Shown piece by piece: positions 49,701 to 61,404 of a stretch of DNA of 64,000 nt; within the stretch, counting starts at the first letter, position 1; each line of letters starts with the position of its first letter. The notes beneath the pieces are model-generated. The model was not told where the DNA came from, did not search any database, and saw only the letters and a program-made list of their open reading frames with translations. Origin of the DNA: Azolla caroliniana (taxonomy: Eukaryota; Polypodiophyta); the NCBI GenBank assembly GCA_043228905.1, contig JBHGNT010000017.1, positions 5,332,001 to 5,396,000 of the forward strand, written 5' to 3'. The translations under genes were made by a program, and so were the position numbers.

Positions 49701-50792
49701 TGGTACCGGAAGTTCGACTCTTTCATGACCGACGAAGGGTACCACAAAACGCAGTCCGATCACTGCGTGTTTGTGAAGAAGTTCGAAGGAGGAGACTCTC
49801 TAATACTCCTCTTGTACGTGGACGACATGTTAATCGTCGGACGGGACCAGGTCAAGATACAGACGCTGAAGAAAGCGCTTCACCGAACCTTCTCAATGAA
49901 GGACCTGGGTCCGGCGAGGCAAATACTAGGGATGCACATCATCCAGGACCGGAAGAAGAAGCAGTTGTGGCTGTCACAGGAGAAGTACGTGACAAAGGTG
50001 CTTCACCGATTCAACATGTCGGAAGCAAGACCGGTCGGGTCAACCCTCCCGGCAAACTGCAAGTTGTCCAGCAAGCAAAGCCCCAAGACAAAGGCTGAGA
50101 AGGAGGACATGATGAAAGTACCATATGCCTCTGCCGTCGGAAGCTTGATGTACGCAATGGTGTGTACAAGACCGGACATAGGATATGCAGTTGGAGTGGT
50201 GAGCCGGTACATGAGCAATCCCGGCAAAGAGCACTGGAACGTGATCAAGTGGATACTCCGATACCTGAAGGGCACGGCAAATGTGTGCCTCCGATTCGGC
50301 TCCGGTAAGCCCGAACTCGACGGCTTTACCGATTCGGATATGTCGGCTGATGCAGATACCAGCCGGTCCACATCAGGGTATGTGATGACGTATGCAGGTG
50401 GAGCTGTTTCGTGGCAGTCGAGGCTGCAGAAGACGGTTGCGCTGTCAACCACGAAGGCGGAGTACATGGCGACTGTTGAAGCCGGCAAGGAAATAATATG
50501 GATGAAGGACTTCATTAGAGAGCTCGGTATCCGGCAGGAGGAGTACCGACTCTACTGCGATAGTCAGAGTGCCATCCACCTTGCGAAGAACGCGGCCTAC
50601 CATTCCCGGACGAAACACATCCAGCGTAGATACCACTGGATCCGGGAAAGGATAGAAGACAAGGAGTTCGTGCTGACGAAGATCCACACGGACGAGAACG
50701 GGTCGGATATGCTGACCAAGGTGCTCACACCCGACAAGCTGGAAGCATGCCGGAAGAGGATCGGGTTGGAGAGACATCCCATGCCGAAGTGA
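46719..50792 (+). pseudogene. element A gag-pol, open except for two stop codons
   Basis: One frame from the ATG at 46719 to TGA at 50790-50792 (1357 codons), broken only by TGA at 47355-47357 (just before the zinc knuckle) and TAG at 48282-48284 (early integrase). Domains: Gag (UBN2 type), CCHC knuckle CFHCGKPGHFRKNC (47415-47456), protease DSGAS (47676-47690), pre-integrase with HHCC (WHKRLCHMS, CTDCLAGKQ), integrase core (HTDV, RADNGGEY, NGLAERMNR), an acidic linker (about 48960-49130), RT with YVDD (49815-49826), and RNase H (TDSDMS, KAEYMA, YCDSQSA) ending in LTKVLTPDKL. No frameshifts. The stop codon overlaps the polypurine tract. Motifs fit the Tork/TNT1-like lineage (inference). The protein would act in cytoplasmic virus-like particles and nuclear integration. 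Confidence 0.95.
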
Positions 50793-50802
50793 AGGGGGAG
50801 TT
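50791..50802 (+). promoter_or_regulatory. polypurine tract of element A
   Basis: GAAGGGGGAGTT immediately before the 3' LTR, overlapping the gag-pol stop codon. Confidence 0.85.
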
Positions 50803-51409
50803 TGTTGGGATTACGGTCCCTCCGGATGGGATGTCCGGAGATGAATGATGGCAAGCCCGGAGGCTGTTACGGAACCGTATGATCAAGAGTACCCGGCTAC
50901 GGATCCGGATGATGACGACCCTGGTTACGGAGCCGGATGACCTATGTACCCGGAGAGAGATCCGGATGCGGGGACATATTTGTAAATATGTTTGCCAAGG
51001 GCCCTTGAGGCTATATTTGTAAATAGCCCGAAAGTCATATGTGTATAAATATGACTTAGGGCAAACAGTTTGTTTGTTGTTACTCATTTTTTCTGTTTTC
51101 ACTTAGAGAGAGTGAAGAGAGCAGCCGAGAGAGAGAGAGAGGAACGAAGAGGTCGACGCCTCTGTGTAATACCGCCGCCTGTGGCGAGGACAGCGAGCTC
51201 AAGGTCGTCGCCTTGCAGCTCGCCATTGTACATTCCCCGCGTATAGTGATAGTTGGAGTCTTCCACTCCCGTGGTTTTTCCCATTTAGGGTTTTCCACGT
51301 AAAACATCCAGTGTACCCTTCTCTCTATTGTTTTCGTGCATTCTTATATTTCCCGTTTTCTGAGAATCGATCCTGTTCCTCGGTTGTGGCCGAGCACGGA
51401 ATTTCAACA
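50803..51409 (+). repeat. 3' LTR of element A
   Basis: 607 bp, almost identical to the 5' LTR. Three substitutions were counted by eye (near 50849, 50922 and 51263), plus absence of the 28-bp duplication. Confidence 0.95.
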
Positions 51410-51414
51410 TATAC

Positions 51415-53990
51415 AACCCTTAAACCAAAGCAAGTTGATCCCAAACTTGCATACTCCTTTTAAGATTTTCTTGAGGCTTGTAAAAACATAAAAGAATCAT
51501 TTGCCAATGCTTGTGCCACCGATTGTCCACCAGAAGGAAGATGCAAACCCACAATATCACCACTAGCCGCAAGATTTGACAACATTACTAGCAAAGGATG
51601 TGTAACAATAGCAAATAACAATGGGCTTAGTGGACATCCTTGCCGCACGGATCTAGTAAGAAACACTTTCGGAGTGACTCCGCCACTAAGCATCACATGG
51701 GAGGTTGCATTTTGCCCTAGCAAAAAGATAAGTCGACACATACGAGGACCAAACCCCATATTATACATCACACTTGAGAGGAAAGACCAATTAACATGAT
51801 CACATGCTTTTTCCAAATCTAATTGCACCATAACCATTTCTTGATGTGTATGTCGAGCATAATCAATCGCCATTTGAACATTCAAAACATTATGCAATAT
51901 ATTTCTACCTGTAATAAAACCATACTGAGATGGATGAATAAGTTGAGGTAAGAACTTCTTAAGTTTGTTGGATAATATCTTTGCAAACACTTTGTACAAC
52001 CCTCCCATCAATGAAATAGGCCTCCATTGATGAAATGATTCCGGAGATGGTACCTTTGGTATCAATTTGATTAAGCCCACCTTCCAGCTCTCAGGCATGA
52101 AACCAAAATCCCAACATTGTTGAAACATTTGTGTGAATGGACTCTTAAGCATGCTAGCATACTTCTTTAAAACTTCATTTGTAATACCATCCTAGCCAGG
52201 GCTTTTACCATTTGGAAGGTGTAACAATACCTTTTCCACCTCAGCTTCTTCAAAATCAGCATCCAATTCTTGACAAATATTTGTATTCACGGCACTCCCA
52301 ATTACATTATAAAACTCTTGTTGTGCTTTCAAGTCATCCTCGTTAATAATAAACTCTGGCCCAATCAAATTCTTAAAATGAGTAATACATAACTCAATAA
52401 CCTTGACTGGGTCTACAACAATGTCATCCCCTATCTTAATTTGTACCACATTTGAACGAGCATATGGTGGTCTTAATCCTTGAAAAAACATATGAGATTG
52501 TGATTGATTATCTATAAATCCCTCCTTTAATTGACGTAGTCTTGTTTGTTGATAACTTTGACAAGATAAATTCTTCACAATGTCCTGTACTTGAACTTGA
52601 ACATTCAAAAGCTCTTCATCATGTGGATTATTCATCAATAGTACAATGCACCGCGTAAGAATATATGAAAACTTATCAATCAATTTCTTACGTCTTTTAG
52701 CATTAGTCATACCATACATATGATGAATATCATTGATGTTTTGTAGTGTTGTATCCCATGCATGCCATCCTTTTGAAATAACTTGTTCTGAAAACATGCC
52801 AAAAATTTGTTGCATATAGGCATCAAATAAAGAATGTAATAATAAAGAAGAATTAAACCTCAAAGGAACTCGTTGAAGCAATGTTTTGTACATATCTACC
52901 CCATGTTTATTAAACTCAAAACATATGGGAAAATGATCCGATGTCACAACCTCTTGCATAATTGACATATTAAGCATCTTTGACAAAACGAACTCATCAT
53001 GCATAACATACATTCTATCTAACCTACTCCATGTTTCCTTGTATTGCATAGACTGAAATGTAAACCCAACCTCATCTTGATGCAACCATTTCCATACATC
53101 CAACTTCAAAACCTCTGATGCCAATTTGTCCCAAACTGCTTGCTCAGGAGAATCCATCAATGAGAATCGTGAAGTAGATTGTGAAGCATCAACACACATT
53201 AAAATCACCCATTAACAAACCCACATGTCCCACTAATAACCATGGATACATTGAAGACCATAACTCAATACGTTGATTAGCATTATTGGGTGCATAGATT
53301 CCTACCAACCATATCAAATCCTCAAAATACTTGACTTCCATCACCAAAAAACGTCCATATGAATCATTATAGACTATATGTGGACAAAACGAATCACGAA
53401 TAATCATGACAACCCCTAAATAATGATGTGATAACTATCCTGCATAATATGCGGAATATCCATGCAAATGTAACACATATCCTGGTATATCATGGCACTT
53501 ATGTTCAACTACACATAAAACATCCCAATCTTTATCAAATAAAGTTTTCCATAATATATATTTCTTATGAGGAGAAGATGCCCCTCTCACATTCCATGAT
53601 ACCACTTTCATTTAACACCTTTGGTAAGAACTTGCTCTTTATGAGCAAGTGTATTCATGAATGTACTAACTACTTGTTCAAGAGCTGCATAAGGATTTGT
53701 GTGTACTACATCCTCTCCACCAATATTAGGGCTTTGTTGTCTAGGTCCACGAGAACGAAGTCCTTGATTTAATTGAGGTCGTACCACCCTTCCTAAAGAA
53801 TCGAATTGTAATTGGTTGGACAATCTCTAATTTCGCACTTGTTTCTACCAAGGATTTTTCTTAAACCCCTCATTCAATCTCAAATTATCTTTTGGTAATG
53901 TCGTACCATAAGTATTTTTTTATTCCCTTTGTATGGCAACATCCTTCCCTTTTATCTTATGCTTCACTTGATGCCACTCTCCTCTAACAT
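51415..53990 (-). pseudogene. L1-type LINE: ORF1 end, endonuclease and RT
   Basis: Minus strand, 5' to 3': the C-terminal end of ORF1 (about 53990-53608). ORF2 then starts at 53612 with KVVSWNVRGASSP, the usual start of the AP-like endonuclease, followed by IWLVGIYAP and LLMGDFN. A stop lies near 53436 and a frameshift near 53200. The linker frame (53208-52192) ends at a TAG within the NGKSPG motif that opens RT. The RT (52152-51460) has WRPISL, LDLEKACDHVNW and RQGCPLSP, but the catalytic A-D-D reads AND (LANDSF). It is split by the copia insertion at 51414. The 5' end of the LINE is not defined. Confidence 0.9.
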
Positions 53991-54179
53991 AAGAAATCAA
54001 CCTTGTAATAGTGCATTTTGCTTGTTATGCATTAATTGGCTCCTCTAACTTACAAAATCAACCTTCTAATAGGGCATAGATTGGATTGCAATTATTGTGC
54101 ATTTAATTGGAGGGCTTATTTATGAGGGATTTCTTTCCTAGTGCTTTGCCATACCTAATGAATGGAGAGATAGAAACAA

Positions 54180-54349
54180 TGTTTGGAACATAGTTTGAAT
54201 TTTTGTTGGTATTTTTGTTGTTTTTGAATGTTTGGAACATAGTTTCAATTTTATTTGATGTATTTGTTTTTTATCTGGATTTTGACCTCTATAAAAAGCA
54301 CACTTAATAGAATGACACACTTAAGAGGACACACACTTAACCAAATGGT
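54180..54349. mobile_element. partial copy of the TIR transposon (right end)
   Basis: About 125-170 bp matching the right end of the element at 25801-26910. Shared blocks are TTTGGAACATAGTTT, GATTTTGACCTCTATAAAA, CACTTAATAGAATG and the terminal CACACTTAACC(A)AATGGT, followed by TA. No left inverted repeat was found, so the copy is truncated or diverged. Confidence 0.65.
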
Positions 54350-54351
54350 TA

Positions 54352-57300
54352 CACAACATTCATTCATTGTCATCATGATGGTAGATGCACATGCTTACAA
54401 AACACATCAGTTTGATTAGGTGAAAGATAGTGCATCATCCAATAGACACTAGGTAAATATAAGTTGTGTAATGCTAATTGGTTTTTTGAATTGTTTGATT
54501 CAACAAAGATATCCATGTGGTCATCTTAGTGAGTCGACCTAATTAGGTTATATAGCATGGTTTACTATTGTTAGAGATGCATGCACATTGCTTTAGCCCT
54601 TCATTCGCTATCACATAACATGCTTGTTTATGCGTTCACGCATGTTCTCAAGGTTTCCACCTAATCTTTTTTTTTGTTACGGATATCCATTCATTAGTAG
54701 AAAGCAATTTACATTATTTAGATTCTCAAGTGACCGGTGGAGGAAAAGGTTGCCACCTAATCTTGAGGTTTCTCTCTAGTAATATAAATTGTTACAACTA
54801 GAAAAAAAAAACCTAGGTGATATGGTAATGCTTAAAGCTCTACAAATATCACTTTAATCAAGCAAGTCAATCATTCTAAGTTTTGTCAGAGAACTAGTTT
54901 GTTCAAATTGGAACTTTATTTTTTGCATATAAAATATCTATTAACCTCTCGTGGGGCACATATTTTAAGTGAGAGGAATGTATGTATCTTCCATGAAAGC
55001 ACAAGTTCCCGCGTTGATGGGGAGGTGGAGCATACTTAGGTTGGTAGTGCTCACAAATGTAATGGACCTATTTTCATCAATGTTATCTCACTATTTATTA
55101 AATTCTCATAAATCTTACTAGTTTGTTGGATTGGGATTGCTTTATTTGAGCCTTTCATTACAAATATGTAGTTAAATTTGTACAATTGAGGCCTTTCTAT
55201 TGTAAAGGAATGGGTGGTAGCAAAAAGTTAGAATTGGAGAATCAACCAGTCAGCGCATGGGAATGCTTTCACATAGACAAATTTATACATGGGCCTACCA
55301 TATGTTTTAAAGAGCAATCAAAAGGTGATTCTCTTCATATGTTGATAAAATGGTCACACATGGAAAACCAACCATAATTATGTTTACAAGAAATTAATAA
55401 ATTTTCACGGTTGATGTAGTGTTTGTAGCAAAAGATAGTGTTACATCATGTGTTGAGTTGGGTATAGGATATGGTAGCATTATGGTATGCATCATGACGA
55501 TGATGAGCATATGGATGAAATCTAGTTGGTTGTGTTGGAGGGGAGAGCATTGGAATAGCATTTGTGTATTGGGTACTCACTTTTCCTTTTCTTCCTTTTG
55601 TTTTATTCTTTCCATAAGTATAGACTTACCAACTAGTTTCCTTTTATTCTTTTAAACCTTGCTAGATCTTGAGAGTAACGCCAAGTGCGTCTTTGTCCCA
55701 ACTAGAGTTATACCTCTCTACTGAGGTTGTGTTGTTGGATCAAGTTGTTGTCTAGTCAATTGTTGCTGACATGGGTAAGAATGGTCATCAATCATTCCTC
55801 GATACTAATGGTCAAGCTAATGACTCAAACGAACCTTGCTAAACTCTTTCACAAGATAATTCATTAATAGACAGACAAGTTAATTAATTTAAGAGTTTAT
55901 TCAATATACCTAAACAATTTAATTAAGATGAACATGCACTTAGAAACATCCATGCTTCTATAAATCAAGGAGCTCACACTATTACAAGTTATTAGTGCAA
56001 AGGTTAGAGTAAAGCATGTAGTGAGCAAAGAAGCATTGGATAGGCCAAAAAGTTGGCAATTATGTTTTCTATCTTTTAAGTGCAATGATCTTCATCCTCT
56101 TTCACATAATGGGGGACACAAAACCCTTTCCTAGGTTCTATGTGTTCTCCCTTTAGGTACTTAACATCCCCTCCCTGAACCTAATGAGTGCACATTCCTA
56201 GATGCATTATTTCACACACCTTCCAATGATGTATAATCATGGGGTGGTGGAGGTCATGGTCATGTTGCGGAAAAGATGGAGAGAAGGTAAGGTGGAATTT
56301 GAGATCTTTAGACCTAGTGATAATGGAGTAATTTTGGGGGTTAGTTGACTTGGATGAGGTAGCCAGAAAAGGGAAATGATGATGGTCAAAGAGGTGAAGC
56401 GAAATAGGGGAGAAAAGGACAAGACAAACACAAAAGATGGGAGGGGTTGAAAAGGAGGGTTATGGGGAAACAAAAATAGAGAATGCGGATTAAGATGGAA
56501 GGTAAAAAAAGAGAATGGGCAATGAAGACAATAAAGAATCGAAGTGACGGGGAAATGATATTGTTGAAGGAAAGAGCAATGGTATGATAAGAAATCTGAG
56601 GTGGAATGAGGTAAAATTCTATGTTATGAGTGGGAGGTCAAGGGTCCGAGTCCAATTTGATTTTTTGCTAGCATTACGCAATAGAGAAAAAGTAGAGCAT
56701 GCAAGTGGGAAAAAAACGAATGCATGCTAAATAAGAAATTTAAAAATAGCGCCAACTATTTTTATTTGTGAGAGATCCTCTCGGATCTTATAAAAGAGTG
56801 AGGAGAGCTCATTGTTTACGGGGGGGTGTTTCGAAACGAGGCGGAAGCGTTGTTGGAATCTTGAGAGACCTTAGGGTTGCAAATCAAGATGGTGTGCAAG
56901 ACCAACAACGACGAACAACAACATGGTCTTCATTTGTTGGGACTTGCACCGAAACCCGAGGCTCTTTCCCTCTACTTGCGATATTTTCTTCTCCATTTAC
57001 TCCTACCTACTTACATTTCTTTTCGTCTTCTTTACCACTCCATGGATTAGAACCGAGGATTTTCTTGTTGTATTTGCTCGTGCTACCTACGATTTTTTAA
57101 ATAAATACATTCAGATATCTTTTTCAAATCCTTGTTTGAATTTTTCGTGGTAAAACAAGAAATGCGTTGGATTTTCCAACTCAAAATTTTGAGTCTGGGA
57201 AACAAAGTTACATGACTTTGACCAAATCGACGTATACTGGATCATTGAATTGTCTCACTCGAAAACTTGTCTCATCAACACAAAGACTTCCCCTCGAGAG

Positions 57301-57574
57301 TCATGATAGATTTTTTGGATCTCAATTCCAACCCTTTTCAAGTACAGGGAATCCGAGATCCATGTTTTTCAGTTATAATGTATAGTGAACCATCTTTATT
57401 ACATAAATTTGGCAACTTACCCTGCCCTAGATTGTGTTTGTCCCACTTGCTCATAGCCTACCTTAAAATCTTCCGTCTTCTTTTCCATAAGGCAACCTCT
57501 AACCCATAGGTGGTTTGCTCAAACTCTTAGAAACTAGATTGAGCTTTTCTCACTTTGGCTTCTTAGAGCCTTCA
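54352..57574. other. intergenic, nothing recognised
   Basis: AT-rich DNA with only short frames. The frame at 56768-57100 (Arg-rich start, hydrophobic end) and the Pro-rich minus-strand frame at 56237-56473 match nothing I know. It ends at the LTR of a minus-strand copia element. Confidence 0.45.
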
Positions 57575-57952
57575 TGTTAAAGTAAACGTGCGGAAGCTTA
57601 TGATACAAAACCGCCTGTACCGGGTAACAACAAAATATTGAGAAGAAAGGTTTAATAGAGACCTTACGCAGGGGAGAGACAGAGAGAACAGAAAGCTAAA
57701 AGTTAATTCAAAATAATAACACTCTGTACATAGAATGTGCTTAGAGAGAACTTCTATACAAGTCCATAGAGGACTGACAGAAGTATTGACAGGTACTTCA
57801 ATGCTCATACGAGCGACTGACACTGACTCCCAAAAATATGCCTATGTACTAGGCTAGATCCGTAGGCCTCTAATGGCCTACCAGTTTCAATCTGATCCAA
57901 CTCATAGTTCTGTATACCGATCCGGCTCTGGCTTATTTAGCCGATCGGGATC
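57575..57952 (-). mobile_element. 3' LTR of minus-strand element B3, distal part
   Basis: This continues the LTR begun at 62590-62563, across the plus-strand insertion. Aligned features with the 57953 LTR are CGATCGGCTAAATAAGCC, GAGCATTGAAGTACCTG, TTCTGTCAGTCC, GACTTGTATA, a CTCTCTCTGTCTCTC run, and CTTCCGCA..TTTA..ACA at the end. Joined length is about 400 bp. Flanks at 57570-57574 read CTTCA; the matching duplication would be outside the window. Confidence 0.75.
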
Positions 57953-58363
57953 TGTTGAGCTGCAAGCTCAACCGGAGCCGGATCGGCTGAATAAGCCGGA
58001 GCCGGTGAGCGAGACGGATCGGGCGAAACGGATCGGTATGACGGTGAGCAACCGAACCGGCAAGCAGTGGAGGCCGGGTGCAATCCATAACCGGCAGTCC
58101 AATCGGAAGCCTAGTATAGGATAGACTACTAGGTAGCTATAGTCTCGTAGTAAGTGTCAAATGCTCGTGTGAGCATTGAAGTACATGGTACTTCTGTCAG
58201 TCCCAAGAGGACTTGTATAAATAGTGCTACTTAGCATAGTGTATAAAGTAAGTCTTGATATAATTTTGAAATTGCGTTCTGCTCTCTCTGTCTCTCTCGC
58301 TCTCTCTCTCTCTCTCTCTATGTTGTTCTCTGTTTTACGCTTCCGCAAACACTTACGTTTACA
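57953..58363 (+). repeat. 5' LTR of element B4
   Basis: TGTTGAGC...GTTTACA, 411 bp. It contains the palindrome GAAGTAC-ATG-GTACTTC (about 58177-58193), TATA box TGTATAAATAG (58214-58224) and CT microsatellite (58279-58319). Confidence 0.95.
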
Positions 58364-58375
58364 TGGTATCAGAGC
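58364..58375 (+). promoter_or_regulatory. primer-binding site of element B4
   Basis: TGGTATCAGAGC, directly abutting the LTR end, complementary to initiator-Met tRNA. Confidence 0.95.
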
Positions 58376-58457
58376 GCGAGGGTTGAGAACCTCTGCTGCA
58401 GACATTTACTCTTGAGAAGAAAACCCTAACAGGTCGAAAACAGACACAGTAGAAGAC

Positions 58458-59091
58458 ATGGATAGAGGCATGGCTACGTCGCTCCCGGTGGAAAAGCTCG
58501 ACAGGAGCAACTACGCATCCTGGTCTTACAAGATGCACCAGTACCTGCTTGGACACGGGTACTGGAGTTATATCGAAGGAGCGAATGATGTGGCGCCAGA
58601 CTCGGCACACAAGGACTTCCCGGTATGGGAACAGGCGGCAAGCAGGGTGATGTACTGCTTCGCATCCAGTGTCGGCGATCAGCTGCTCAGCCACATCCGT
58701 GACGCCAAGACACCGAAGGATGCTTGGGGGAACCTGAAAAAGGTTTTCGTCGTCGGTCAGATTGTCGACCAAGGGATGCAGGTGCGGTTTACGCACCTCG
58801 GGTGCTTCATTGAGGATGAAGAGCGAAGTCTTCGACTGTTTCCGGAGCCTCCAGAAGATGGTGGAACGGGAATCGGAGAGGAAGATCAAATGCCTTCGGT
58901 CGGATGGCGGAAAGGAATATTTTTCTGGCCAATTCACTAGTTATCTGCAGCAGAAGGGAATTCGGCGAGAGTTCAGCTGCAGATACACACCGGAGCAAAA
59001 CGGTGTGGCCGAAAGGAAGAACCGGACACTCGTCGAAGTAGCAAGGACAATGCTGGAGGAGAAGAGCATGCCCCGGTTCTACTAGGCGGAG
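58458..59091 (+). pseudogene. element B4 gag joined to integrase remnant
   Basis: The frame starts at ATG 58458 with a copia Gag N-terminus (LDRSNYASW, GYWSYIEG, WEQAASRVMYC). At about 58740 it jumps to pre-integrase sequence (VGQIVDQGMQVRF, GCFIED). At about 58820 it jumps again, out of frame, to the integrase core (SDGGKEYFSGQF, NGVAERKNR). So about half of Gag, the knuckle, the protease and the HHCC plus first catalytic Asp of integrase are deleted. A TAG at 59083-59085 then interrupts the integrase. Confidence 0.9.
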
Positions 59092-60063
59092 GTGGTCCAA
59101 ACGGCCGTCTACATACAAAACTGCATTGGTGACAAGGTGTCAGCTCATGAGCTATATTTCGGGCGCAAGCCGAACTTAAGACACCTTCGGATATTCGGCA
59201 ACATAGCGTATGTGCATGTGCCGGATCAGAAGCGGAGGAAGCTGGATGCAAAATCAGAAAAATGCATCCTAGTAGGCTATGCTCAAGAGCAAATGGGGTA
59301 TAAGTGCTATAACCCCCGGACGAAGGAAGTCCGAGTTAGCCGGGATGTCGGGTTCGACGAATCGGCATCCTGGTACTCCGTACCGACTCCGACTTCCGAT
59401 CCCGACCCAATGCCGGAAGATCAGGCCAGTGAGCCTGAATCAGCCTTGGAAGAGGATGATGAAGCCGGGACTCAAGATGAGAGTCCGGAATCGTTTCGGT
59501 TGAGTGGACCGAACGAGCGACTGAGTCAGTTGGACCAGTCGGATGAAGAGACGGCAAGTGGTGGAGACTCTCCCTTGCTCTCCCCGCGCAAGGAACCGAG
59601 GAAAACGGTTCACGCGCAAAGAGAAGGGGAAGAGGAAGATGCCGGAATTCGAAACCGGCAACGATGAGTCGGATCGGTGCGTATCCGACTCCGGAAAGGA
59701 GAAAGGCAGATCTTCGGTAACGAAGACCGAACTGGCCAAGAAGGGCCTCAAATCAGGTGACGGTGCGTTGCGCCGATCAACCCGTCAGAAGGATCCCGTC
59801 GTGCGGTACGGGTACAATGAATACATGGCGCATCATTATGCGTACATGACTAAGGTGACAGAAGTGCGTGAGCCGGAGAGCTACGCAGAAGCAGCAAGGG
59901 ACGCAAATTGGCGTGCCGCTATGGACGAAGAAATGCGGGCACTCGATGCCAACGAAACTTGGGACCTAGTTGATCCTCCCTGTCACTGTAAACAGATCGG
60001 ATGCAAGTGGGTGTACAAGGTCAAGTACAACGCCGACGGTTCTGTTAACCGGTACAAACCCGG
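59092..60063 (+). pseudogene. element B4 integrase C-terminus and linker
   Basis: Continues the integrase after the TAG (AEVVQTAVYIQN, HELYFGRKPNLRHLRIFG, EKCILVGYAQEQMGYKCYNP). A long Ser/Glu/Asp-rich linker follows, with a frame change at about 59600. Then comes the start of the RT region (STRQKDPVVRYGYNEYMAHHYAYM, WRAAMDEEMRAL, GCKWVYKVK), which ends at a frameshift/stop near 60064. Confidence 0.85.
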
Positions 60064-61404
60064 CTAGTGGCGAAGGGATATGCGCAGACCGACGGAATCG
60101 ACTACTACGAGACCTTCGCTCCTGTGGCGAAGATGACGACGGTTCGTGTGGTACTGGCGGTTGCTGCGGCAAGGGGGTGGCATCTTCACCAGATGGATGT
60201 GAAGAACGCCTTTCTTCAAGGAGAGCTTGAAGAAGAAGTCTTCATGACTCAGCCCCCCGGATTTCAATCGGAGATGAACAAATCGGTGGTATGCCGACTG
60301 AAGAAGTCGCTTTACGGCTTGAAGCAAGCCCCCCGAGCTTGGAACGCGAAGATCACGCACCGGTTGCGTAAGCTGGGGTTTGTTGTCTCTAAGTCAGACT
60401 CTTCGTTGTTCATCCGGCAAGGCTCTGACGGTCCGGTATGTATACTCTTGTATGTGGATGATTTAGTCATCACCGGACCGGGTCTTCCCGAAATCAACCG
60501 CGTCAAGTCCCAGTTGTCGGACGCATTCGAAATGAAGGACCTGGGGGACCTTCATTATTTTCTTGGGATCGAAGTGATCCGGGCCCCCGAAGGCATATTG
60601 CTCTCACAACGACATTACGTGTTGAATATGCTGTATAAGTTCGGCATGACGGATTGCCGACCTGTCTCCACACCCCTGGACCGGAACCAGAAGCTCCGTC
60701 CCAACTCCGGACCGGCCTGCAATGAGAAACGGTTCTGACAGGTTGTCGGAAGCCTGATCTACTTAACCATAACCCGACCCAACATCAGCTATCCGGTCGG
60801 CATGGTAAGCCAGTTCATGCAGAAGCCGACCATGGAGCACCTTCAGTGCGCGCAACGAATATTACGGTATGTCAGCGGCACTAAGGACCGGGGACTGCTA
60901 TACCGGCGAGGTATACCCAAAGAGCTTGTCGGTTACACAGATGCTGATTGGGCCGGCGATGCGTCTGATCACCGCTCCACTTCCGGATACATGTTCTCCA
61001 TAGGTAGTGCGGCTGTTGCGTGGAGCAGCAAGAAGCAGCCCACAGTGGCTTTGTCAAGCACTGAGGCTGAGTACCGGGCCGCTACCGTTGCCACCTGTGA
61101 AGCCATCTGGCTTCGGCGACTGCTGCGAGACATGCGGATCGAGGTACCGACCCTGATCCCGATTTACTGCGATAACATGAGCAGCCTGCAGCTCGCTAGG
61201 AACCCTGTGTTCCATGCTCGCACAAGGCACATCGAGGTGCACTACCACTTTGTGCGTGAGCGGGTCCTGAACGGTGAAGTTGACCTACGGTATGTTCATA
61301 CGGATCGGCAAGTTGCCGACATCTTCACCAAGCCGCTCGGATCGGACAAGTTGCAGCAATTTACCGACATGCTTGGTATTCAGCATCTCGACGTGCCGCA
61401 CTTG
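60064..61404 (+). pseudogene. element B4 reverse transcriptase and RNase H
   Basis: RT from 60067 (AKGYAQTDGIDYYETFAPVA, DVKNAFLQGELEEEV) has YVDDLVI near 60450. A TGA at 60736-60738 lies between RT and the connection domain (QVVGSLIYLT). RNase H then runs open with TDADWAG, SSTEAEYRAA, YCDNMSS and ADIFTKPLG. RT and RNase H catalytic residues are intact apart from the stop. At 61401-61412 the sequence CTTGAGGGGGAG, which looks like a polypurine tract, is read as coding and the frame continues into the tail. Confidence 0.9.

Larger units (their letters stand above)
46054..51409 (+). mobile_element. young Ty1/copia element, family A, inserted in a LINE
   Basis: A 5356-bp element flanked by the target duplication TATAC (46049-46053 and 51410-51414). 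Removing it makes the two LINE halves contiguous. The LTRs of 635 and 607 bp differ by only three base changes and one 28-bp tandem duplication, so insertion is recent. Related copies are the solo LTR at 567-1296, the fragment at 1808-2747 and the LTR at 63177-63733. Confidence 0.95.

Noticed and set aside
48281-49763. Antisense frames opposite the copia pol
   Set aside because: They are GC-skew shadows of the sense frame with no recognisable domains.
56768-57100. 110-codon frame as a gene
   Set aside because: No homology, signal or splice structure that I can support; it overlaps another open frame of similar length.
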